Source: Camellia lanceoleosa (lineage: Eukaryota; Streptophyta; Magnoliopsida; Ericales; Theaceae). From it: a stretch of 64,000 nt of DNA. Numbering within the stretch: the stretch's first letter is position 1; each line of letters starts with the position of its first letter. Below, in pieces: positions 55,445 to 64,000 of this stretch. The position numbers and the translations under genes were made by a program. The stretch is from positions 8,105,273 through 8,169,272 of the forward strand of contig CM045767.1 in assembly GCA_025200525.1 (NCBI GenBank), read 5' to 3'. The notes below the pieces were generated by a model, which was not told where the DNA came from, did not search any database, and was given only the letters and a program-made list of their open reading frames with translations.

Positions 55445-57225
55445 TAAGGCAGGTCCTTGAATATCTTTCAAATTCTTGGTCACCTAGTCATGTAACAAGA
55501 CAATAAACTCAGGAGTTCTGCTAGATTTTTGACAAAAACCAAAGGAGGCACCAAAAATTTTTGTCTACATACTGCATCAAGACCACAAACTCTGAAAATT
55601 TCACCAATGCATACTTCAGCTGCTTTACGAACATCTGCTGATTTATCCTATATATAAATGCAATTATATGCAATTAAATAAAGTGATAAAAAAAAATGAT
55701 GAGTTATTTGCCCTTAAATTATTTTTCTGAAAATTTCAAATTTTGCGAAGAAGAATACCATAGCAAAAGCAGTTGGTTTTAGCAGATTTACAGCATCAGG
55801 AAAATTGCTTAATCCACTAAGTTGCCTTGATAGCCAATCAAAAAGATCCTTGCGCCCTTCCATGCCAAGCTTCACATCCATCAAAGTAGTAGTGATGTAA
55901 GGCACCTAATAAAGAAACAGAATTGGAAAATTTATCAGAGAAGCATGATAGTGGCAGCAACACTAGATTGCAAACTCGTATCTTTGCAAGAATCAATTAA
56001 ATCCTATAAACATGTACATCGTATTGAGACAACTAGCTGGCATAATAAAACTATACCTGTTGCTGTACCTACAAATTTCAGTACACGATGATTAATAAGC
56101 TAACAGCCATAACAACCCTGCCAGTAAGATAAGCAAAAAAGTGAAATACGTGTGTCATTGTCAAATCCTACTCCAACACAAATACAATTCAATGATTGCT
56201 AATTGGAGGTTGAGCAGTTATATCAGACACTAATTACTTCTCTAGGTAGCATGAGTTATTGAAGACCTAACAGGAACTTATTCAGGCATAGTTAACTATC
56301 AAAGCTCCATTCCCTTTAAATGACCTAAAATTTGTAATTCACCTGAAGTGGGCCCTTCAGCACAATAAATGTTTTCTTACTTTCCAATTTCCCAATAGGC
56401 AATAACATAGCACATAAATTCGAGGAATGGCACAAGTGACGTTCCATACAGTGGTCAACCCAGCGTCATAAACTTTGACGCTCTTTCATTCTTCCCTTCA
56501 TGATCACCAAAACTCATGGTACATGTTCAAGAGAAATCAGAAAAACTAAGTATAAACATTGGACATGGAGAGAGAATAACCTTCCAGCCGTTCTTTCCAT
56601 ACAGCACTCTCCAATTGTGAAACACTATCAGCATTTATAAGAGAACCTATCCTGCTTTCAATCTCTTCAAGACTCAGTGTTGGTTCAAGGAAAGGTGAGT
56701 GAAGAAGGATTGAGCAATGAAGAGATTGATGATGTTCTTGATCTTCAAAGCAAACTAGTTAAAGATTATGTTTGGCAATGAATATAGTTGTTGTATATTT
56801 TTAACAAACATGGATCTGGCATTATTGAAGTCTAAACTGAATATCTTCCCTGGTTTATCATCTTCCTTCACCAGATTTAATTGATGTTCACATATTAATT
56901 TATGTTGGCATAATCTTCATCTATTAATTTATGTTGGCATAATCTTCACAAAAAATATAAAATATTCTGAAACAATGACAAAGTGGAACAAAATTATGTG
57001 GGATAACCACTCAATGAAGTAACATGTTAATAAGTCCAAGAGAATTAGCAACTTAATTAACAATTGGATAATTTTTTCTTCTTGGAAACAAAAGCACTAC
57101 ACCGGACAAGATTCACTTATAACAACATCTTCCCAACTTATTCAGCCACTTCTTTGTAAACCTTCTCCTTATTCTACAAGACATAAATATCAAATAGAAT
57201 GATTAAGAAGAAAAACAAAGCCAAC

Positions 57226-57480
57226 CTGCCCAAGGTGAATAAGAGAGACAAGTATGTATTTCTTATACGCTTCAACAGCAATAGCATTTATAGTAGACAT
57301 TGGTGCAGTTACAACCTGATAGCAACAAGCCATAAGGATGATGTAAAAAGTCAATTGTCACAAACTTTACAAAAAATATATATATATATATATATAAACA
57401 TATATATAATATGGCTGAACTAAAAAACATTGACCCACATTGTGCAGAAGCTCCAATGCTTTATGAAACGTCATCCTCTA
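57226..57480 (-). pseudogene. COP9 signalosome subunit 3 (CSN3) gene fragment
   Basis: Two neighbouring exons. The upstream one (57480-57435) encodes MTFHKALELLHNV, and the next (57315-57226) encodes exactly 30 codons with VVTAPMSTINAIAVEAYKK and YILVSLIHLGQ, between CAG and GTTGGC. This matches the PCI-side helical repeat region of CSN3 as I remember it from plants. CSN3 belongs to the COP9 signalosome, which removes NEDD8 from cullins. No other CSN3 exon is recognisable nearby, so this is a fragment. It lies on the same strand as the MOR1 and P5A-ATPase fragments. Confidence 0.75.
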
Positions 57481-59313
57481 CATATCACCCCTCAAAATGC
57501 CAAACATAAATGTCAAGAAATTTCCTTCTAGACACCTGTACCGCCCAAGCGTAACGAATCGTGGCCAAACAATTAATGAAATCAAATATAATTACCAAGC
57601 AAATAAATTTAGATTTTATCACGGTGATAAGTCATTCCACACGAATCAACAGCTTGTTGCTTCTACATTAGAATGCATTTATTAATGAAACTAGAACAAT
57701 TATTGAGCAATCAGTATGACATTTGATGTGTGAAGTGCTCTTTTCTCATGTTCTTTTCTTTATGGAACTAGGTGATCTTAGAAATCCAAAGCTTTTTTTA
57801 CTTACATTTGAGTAAGCAAGGTGAACAGAGCTATGGGAGCCTTATTACCCTGGCTACCCTTCCCGAGGCATATGCCTGCTTATCAACAATTGCTATATAG
57901 ACTAATTGCTAATTGCTCTATAGATGATCTACCTGCTTATCAACAAAACATCAGGTCTCATACTTATAAATGCAGATTCACCAAATATGACTTAAACCAA
58001 TAGGACTCCAAGTTTTTAATTCGTTGATAACCCAATTGTTCTCTCCTTTAAAATAAAAAATCTCAACTCAAATACATGAATGAAAATATATGACACCCCC
58101 AACTGGTGTTCCACCAGACATTGTTCACACAAAATAATGACAACCAAAGAATCCAACAACACCTTTCTAAACTGTCAAACAACCTACTTCTAAAATTTCT
58201 TAAATTTCCCAATACATAAAAAGTATGAAGACCTGTAGTCCGTAAATCCTATTAAATTCTGACTAAAAAATTATCCACAGACCTAAAAATGACCAAACAA
58301 TGTCACTAATGGAACAGTATAAAATCTATCTAAATATCTCTGTAAATTGAATGCACAAACTATAAAATTCAATCAAGTTCTATATCCTAAAAACCATTAT
58401 CATATATATGATAAACTCAAACACAAAACCCACAAGTTCTCTCCTTTAAAGTCGTAAGGGAATTTGGGGAATGAGAGATCGATTTCAAATTTCCCTAGCA
58501 TCCCTCTGATTCAAAGCAATGATAAAAACTTATAAGTGCACACTCAGATTATCTCAAATTGTGACAAATCAAACATGATATAGAAAGAAAATAACAAGGT
58601 ATGAGGCTATTACAATCTGCAACATACATTCCAAGGGAGCAACAGTGGAGCCAGACCAGCTTCCAACTTCCAACAGAGCAGACAGAGCAGACAGATCATT
58701 CCAATGGAGCAACACTGGAGCCAGATTACCTTCACAGACAGAACAGACCAGCTGCCTACCTCAGCGAGACTACCAATCTGCAAAGCCCAGCTTCCATCTT
58801 CCAAATATTGGTGACAGATTTACCTGCATCTCAGTCCTAATGCCAAGAATAGCCTAAACATATCTGAGCAATTATTACAACACAGCAGAAACCAAGACTG
58901 TATTTGAACATATCAGCAATCAGCAGCATAGCAACTCTGTTCAATAGGCAGCAGAGCAGACCTATGCAGCCACAGACTCAACCATCATTAAGATCAATAA
59001 TGCCTCATGATTTAAGCCTCAAGATAGCAGCAGATAGGCCATACACACAAACAATAGCAGCATAACTTGGTCAAGACGTCTACGAAGCAAAACTTAAAGT
59101 AATAACTAAGCTCTTCTAAAATCAATAAAATTAAGAGAGGAATCACAGGACTTCCAGAAGAGCCAAAATGAAAGGTGCAAAGTGCATCACTTTCAATCCA
59201 TGTATATCCATTTGTAGGTCTTCAAAATGACACAATTTTACACCCTCCAAATGCACCATGTTAAGCACATTGATTGGAGTGTGTGTAGTTTCGTATGTTA
59301 CAACGTTAATTAT

Positions 59314-59346
<33 letters not shown>

Positions 59347-59546
59347 AAATTTCTTTGTGGTGTCTATTTATATAGAAGAAGAAAATGTAGTGGTGTCTAT
59401 TTATATAAACCATTACAACGTTTTCGCAAAATTTCAAGTCATATAATGTTTATTAAAATGTAGTACGTCTATTTATTAATTATACTTTTGTGCATCAACT
59501 CAAAATCTGAAAGTAAGTAGGAAAAGAAGACGGGCAACCAGATAAC
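57481..59546. other. Intronic or spacer sequence between captured fragments
   Basis: No recognised exon. It holds a GGAGCAACA(G/C)TGGAGCCAGA duplication (58637 and 58707), with GAGCAGACA repeats, and a 31-base A tract at 59315-59345. Confidence 0.45.
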
Positions 59547-60560
59547 CTGCACAAAAGCAAGAAATTCTCCTGAACACGAACAACAACTGCCATCCATTTC
59601 AAGTGAGATGCGAAGTGGTGTCTCTGCACAATCTGAACAGCATTGCCACCTCCCCTGAAATTGTTGAAAATAAAATTAGGATTGGGAAAAACTTAACATA
59701 ATAGCCTTTTACAAAAACCAATGAAGTGAAAGATGAACAAGAGATGGAAACAATTATTCATTAAACAATGAATTATAGACTGCACAAGTAACTATAATGT
59801 CACTGTTTCTAGTCCATGTAACCTAAATATGCAAGACAACAAATAGAGGGGAACTGGAGTTATTATCGATCAAGCGAGCAACAAGTAAATATTCACACTT
59901 ATCCCATGTGTTTTGGTGCATTTTGGTATGTTTCGTGGGAACAATGGAATTTCGATTCATTTGTGTTTCGCTTTTGATTTCCTAAGAAACGTAAACATTT
60001 TGACCATTTCGTGGAAAAGAAAAAATGGTGCTCCTTGCTTAGGTGATCGATTCACATAGCAAAAGCAGGAGCGAGAGGAGTAAGAGTGGAGGAGCATCGA
60101 TTTCAACACATTTAGGGCCCAAAGCACGCTGAGCACTTATACATATGTGTTCAAGTCTCAGATTCAGGCAAATGAGCTGGAAATATATTTTCCATTGCAT
60201 TAATGAGGGCAAATGCCTTTGATTGATTTGTTTCACAAGTAAAGATAAAATTTAGCCTTTCATATTGTCCATTAGCATATGTTTTCCCTCATCATTTTCT
60301 TTTTATAAGTACAACATTGAAGATACCTAACTACAATAAGAAAAGTGATAAATAACATTAGTTAGAAGAAATCGAGGGTGCAAGAGAGATTAAAGATTGG
60401 AACAATTTATATAATGTAAAGACCAAGACAAGCAACAACTGAGTACTAATTAAATAGTGACAACTAATGTTGCTGCTTACTTTTTCGGCATAGCCTTCTC
60501 ATCAGATTTATAACTCCATTCTATTCCCTTAAGTGCAGCCTTCTCAAGAGGCTCACCGAC
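59547..60560 (-). pseudogene. P5A-type ATPase (PDR2/MIA-like) gene fragment
   Basis: P5A ATPases are ER membrane pumps or dislocases. Two adjacent exons are present. 60560-60481 (acceptor TTGTAG, donor GTAAGC) encodes GEPLEKAALKGIEWSYKSD and EKAMPKK. 59654-59547 (acceptor TTTCAG, donor GTTATC) continues in phase with GGGNAVQIVQRHHFASHLK and MAVVVRVQE, part of the nucleotide-binding domain. Near the end of the second exon one base is lost, so the expected FLAFV appears only in another frame, and an Arg of the family is Trp (HLKWMAV). The remaining exons of this large gene are absent. Confidence 0.8.
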
Positions 60561-61095
60561 CTACAAGCAACAATGAATGATATAGTAACTAAAGCATAAG
60601 GTAGTTCAGTACAAAAAAGTTCCAATTAGAGATCTGAAATATGAAATTCTCAGTGCTCAATAAACTTTTAACAAGGATTCTATATGTATTAGGTAGCTGC
60701 CTCTAAGCACAAGGCAGTTTAGTACCAAAAAGTTACAATTAGACAAGACTAGTTTGCTCATGATGTTGAGAATGCAATAAAAGATAGTGTTCAATCCTGC
60801 ATCAAATCAATCTAAACAATACCTGCAGGATATGCGAGAAATGTCAATCAAATCTAGTAATAATTTTTTGTCTGATATGACTGAAGCCTCTCACCCAGGT
60901 CATTTTGTTTTGACATGTCCAGTTCTTTAAAAAAAAAATTTATTGTTTGACAAAGTGCCCATAATATAATAAAATTTGGACAACCGATATTAGTGACTAC
61001 CTCAGTGCTCAAAAAAGATAAGTCAAATTTTCTAGGATATTACTTTTTGTGGGGAGTTGGTGGATCTTCTTGGCTGCCTTTATGCCATTCTCCAC
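60561..61095. other. Spacer without genes
   Basis: A short repeated phrase (AAGG(T/C)AGTT(C/T)AGTAC(A/C)AAAAAGTT at 60600 and 60712). No CDS. Confidence 0.4.
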
Positions 61096-61270
61096 ATTGG
61101 AGGGGAAGAGGATGGGATGCATTGGACAAGATCAGAATTTGGAAGCTTTAAAGTAATAACTTATTATAAAGTCTTGAGCAGTCAACATTGATCTTTCTTT
61201 TTTTCTTGGGAAGGAGTTTGGGTCTAAGGCTCCAACTAAGGTGGCATTTTTTGTGGGGTAGGTTATGCTC
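61096..61270 (+). pseudogene. LINE (non-LTR) relic, zf-RVT end
   Basis: Plus-strand peptides EDGMHWTRSEFGSFKVITYY, SWEGVWV and, in a shifted frame, KAPTKVAFFVG match the C-terminal zinc-binding region of plant L1-type LINEs (typical words are KVPTKVAFFVW). Stops and one frameshift are present. The rest of the LINE is missing. It is on the opposite strand to the captured gene fragments. Confidence 0.6.
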
Positions 61271-64000
61271 CATCTGTTTTACATTGATTTTTTGTGAGGT
61301 AGGTTGACAGCAACGATTAGTAGCACTAGATCTCCGCAATTAATAGTCTTACAGATAACGTCAACTTCTCTATCAATCGAATTAGCCCGTTGGTTAACTT
61401 TTGGCATATTAGCAAGCCCAAAACACAAATAAATAAAGTTTAGAAAAAAAGAAAAAAAAAGGCAAGTTCTCAAATATTTTCCTTTCAGACAAAGATTAAA
61501 TCACAATTATTATTGATCTCCAAAAAACTATTTAAAAATGAGTTTGAAAAAGGAAAATAATGGTTGGATGAGCTAAAATCTTTGTTAATAATATAACAAA
61601 TAATAGTATTACCGTTGGCAATGGTCTAATAAAGAACAAATAAAATTTGGGTAATGATCAATGAAAAGAAATAGGTTGGCCTTTTCTTTAACTACCTGGC
61701 CAACATACTCTACTTCAACCTTGTCTCCCCCAACAAAAATTCAATTCTCAATTATTTGTCAACTAACATATTGGAGATTTAGATAAAGCAATCACTACAA
61801 TGTACAAATTACCTGCAAAGCACAAATTTATCAATAAATTACAATCATCATATTTCTCTATATCACATTAATTATATATATATATTGTCAATTAGATTGA
61901 CATATCAAATGATAAGATAAGATGGTTAAAGTAGATAGTCATTGCAATATTACTCCAAATTTATTCTCTTCAACATGCCCACTCATGTGTGACTAGACGC
62001 TCTCCAAGCACGTTTACAATATTATATTTTTTTTATTTTTTTTTTGTAGGAGGTGAGATTCAAAGTTCTCAAATAGAGCTTCCTTGCCCCCTATGGGACC
62101 ATTAATTCCATATCAAAGCCAGCCCTATTCTCCTACAACTTAAAAGGGATATCTCTCTCTTGTCTTGTGGGTTTTCGAAAGACTACTGATTAATTGTCCC
62201 TCTTTTGTCTCTTGTTCTAGTTCATGGTTCCTCAAGCCAACCCCCAAAAATCTAAACACAAATATCAATATCAACTAACAATCAGCACATACAAGTATCA
62301 ATAGTATTTTATTACTTTTGCTACCAAGTCATCTTGGTGTATAATAATTAAGATCCAATCAATTAACATAACATGAAAGTACCAAATATCAGCAATCATT
62401 TCTTATCCGTAGCCTACACCAAAAACTCACAAAGATAATTTCCCTAACAATGCAAGCTTGCATATTCAAAGATTAGAAATTACCTCCACAAAGAGCAAGC
62501 TTAACCTTCCTTCCCTTGCAATGTTTGAAAGCAAAAAGCTCGTATATATCAATCTCTGCTATGTGATTCATGGAACCTATATGTGACTGTGAATCTTAAA
62601 TGCATCCCCATTATCACATTAAAATGCTTATGAAATCTAAAGAACAAATCATGAATGTTCATGGAATTATTTTTTTTCTTTTTTAATTGGTAGAAAAATA
62701 TGAAAAGAATTACATTTGGAATTATAGTCCAATAGTTGTAAAAACTCTAAAAACCAATCTAATAACTAACCAAGTTAAGAAAGAACACCATAATGGGGAT
62801 ATAATAAACAATACAACAAAGACTATCATAATTATTAAATTTAACATTAAATATTGCATAATTAAATTAAATATGATACGATGAGATATAATACAATAGA
62901 AATAAAGACAAGAAATGGATTGTCTACTCTTAACAAATAAAGATAAGCTTTTTAATTCTAAATTAAAGAATTCAAAATGAATCAAATCTTTCCCAAGGTA
63001 GATACATTTGATCTTCATTTAGAAAAAAATAAAATTAGTAATCTTATTATTAAGTATAAAGCTTTTCCCACGCTCTATTTATATGCAACATATACAAATT
63101 TTTTCTACCAACTTTTCATCTAATCACCAAGAGAAAACAAGCATTAAAAAGTGACTAAGGAGAGAAAATTTGTAATCTGCTCCACATTTGTTGGTGTGTA
63201 GGTTAAATTAGCTTTTGGTGTGGAGACTAAAGCAACAATAAAAGGTGGTATTCTATTCAACCATAACTACATGGCTCCAATAGAAAAGCAGTAGCCTAAC
63301 CACAAGGAAAATTCAAGCATACCAATAGAAACAAAGAATAGAGCAAAAAAGGAAAAAAGAAGAACATTGAAACCCCCTTTATGCAAAGATTAATAATTAA
63401 CATTTTGTCATAACTCAATTTGAACACAAAACAACCTACACAAAAGCTAAGAAGATTTTCATCTTCTTATAAGGAAATTCCTTTTTCATACAAATTTGTG
63501 CCCATATTGTTTATCAACAGAAAAATTGAAACTAGACGTACAAGAAAATTAGTCCATAGAAAATTCTATGACAATGAAGTAGATATAAATTCTTCATAGA
63601 TACAAACTCTAAACTTGAAATTGAAATGGAATGCAACGTAATAATAGAGAGAAAAGTTAATAACATAAAATATTCTTTATGATTTTAACAACAAAACCAA
63701 ACATATTTAGGTGAAATCGTTGTGAAGTTCAAGAAGAAGAGATCAAATTGTTCAGGTGGGAATTTATTACCTAGGTTAGAGGCCAAGAGGTTCAAAGAGA
63801 AGCAATTGATCATCTGTATCACGAAAAAGACGTCGAACTCGGTGAAAACAATTTCCTTCTGATCACGTAAAATCTATCAGATTAATATATATGCAGATTA
63901 ATCATCTGTAGTCTTCCTTCTGATCACGTAGTAGATATATATATATGCAGTTTGTGACAAAATTGAAGGAGAGAGAGAATGATGCAGTTCAGTGAATCAA
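61271..64000. other. AT-rich spacer, one possible exon
   Basis: No firm gene. On the minus strand 62575-62485, followed by GTAATT, reads HIAEIDIYELFAFKHCKGRK then VKLALCG and could be an exon of a fourth captured gene, but I cannot name it. A T run lies at 62029-62046. CTTCCTTCTGATCACGTA occurs twice near the right edge (63853 and 63910). Confidence 0.35.

Larger units (their letters stand above)
52771..56692 (-). pseudogene. MOR1/XMAP215-type microtubule protein gene fragments
   Basis: MOR1 promotes microtubule growth through TOG (HEAT) repeats. Minus-strand exon pieces in order: 56692-56581 (LSLEEIESRIGSLINADS, AVWKERLEG); a possible 12-base exon VQQQ at 56068-56057; 55905-55759 (VPYITTTLMDVKLGMEG, KDLFDWLSRQLSGLSNF), exactly 49 codons; 55647-55573 (DKSADVRKAAEVCIGEIF), exactly 25 codons; 55483-55445 continued at 53046-53004 (TKNLKDIQGPALAIVLERL), split by a retrotransposon; and 52917 downward (EVAKTISMGPSLKSGSKVGK). 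All have AG/GT borders. The jump from the first TOG region (SLEEIES) to a much later one (VPYITT) shows a large internal deletion. One base is lost after GAA at the start of the last piece. Not functional. Confidence 0.85.

Noticed and set aside
52771..56692. A functional MOR1 gene
   Set aside because: Large internal deletion, a one-base frameshift and a retrotransposon inside an exon.
52771..60560. Helitron as the carrier of the gene fragments
   Set aside because: Same-strand capture fits, but I found no convincing 5' TC and 3' hairpin-CTRR ends. Left open rather than called.

Overview
This window looks like a stretch of heterochromatin-like intergenic DNA from a dicot (eudicot) plant nuclear genome. 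The evidence is long AT-rich spacers, nested LTR retrotransposons of plant-specific lineages (Tat with a second RNase H, Tekay-type chromovirus, Ty1/copia), plant MITEs, CACTA- and hAT-type DNA transposon parts, and broken pieces of plant genes with GT-AG introns. I see no gene that is clearly intact and host-functional, and the species cannot be named from the sequence.

Layout, left half. 1-1316 holds the 3' part of an unassigned three-exon ORF. About 2.0-11.7 kb is a Tat-lineage Ty3/gypsy element on the minus strand (T1): 5' LTR 8240-11682, PBS-like site 8211-8239, 5'-truncated pol 4028-6963, and then a DUF7745-like gene in the opposite (plus) direction at 2038-3353. A foreign LTR with a GGCCTTAGGCC minisatellite lies between PBS and pol. 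11.7-12.3 kb is CACTA-type subterminal sequence, 12.3-14.2 kb is AT-rich spacer, and 14.2-17.0 kb is a 5'-truncated copia element (minus). About 17.8-28.5 kb is a second Tat element on the plus strand (T2): gag remnant, protease, RT, RNase H, archaeal-type RNase H, integrase, a conserved stem-loop repeat after pol, and again an antisense DUF7745-like gene. T2 was later hit by a 3.4-kb solo LTR (23612-27029) flanked by GGGGG. A repeat carrying an antisense coiled-coil ORF brackets T2 (17034-17757 and 29453-30305).

Middle. 30.3-32.8 kb is rich in repeats: a (GA)n run, three tandem tRNA-like SINE heads, a 38-bp minisatellite, and a large inverted repeat whose right arm contains the end of a small membrane-protein ORF. 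34048-35369 is a non-autonomous hAT-type element with an 8-bp target duplication. 35462-44394 is a complete Tekay-like chromovirus (1.8-kb LTRs, ATGAA target duplication, PBS, PPT) whose LTRs are nearly identical but whose coding region is full of small frameshifts.

Right half. A decayed DUF642 cell-wall protein gene (45492-48132, minus) is followed by several foldback MITEs, including a 402-bp MULE-type MITE with a 9-bp target duplication. From about 52.8 to 60.6 kb, exon pieces of three unrelated plant genes lie on the same strand with introns retained: MOR1/XMAP215 microtubule protein, COP9 signalosome subunit 3 and a P5A-type ATPase. CACTA-type subterminal repeats sit next to the cluster at 51.9-52.46 kb, so it looks like a gene-capturing (Pack-type) transposon. 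A 2.4-kb TR-GAG-like mini-retrotransposon with four tandem primer-binding sites is inserted inside one of the MOR1 exons. The rest (60.6-64 kb) is a LINE relic and AT-rich spacer.
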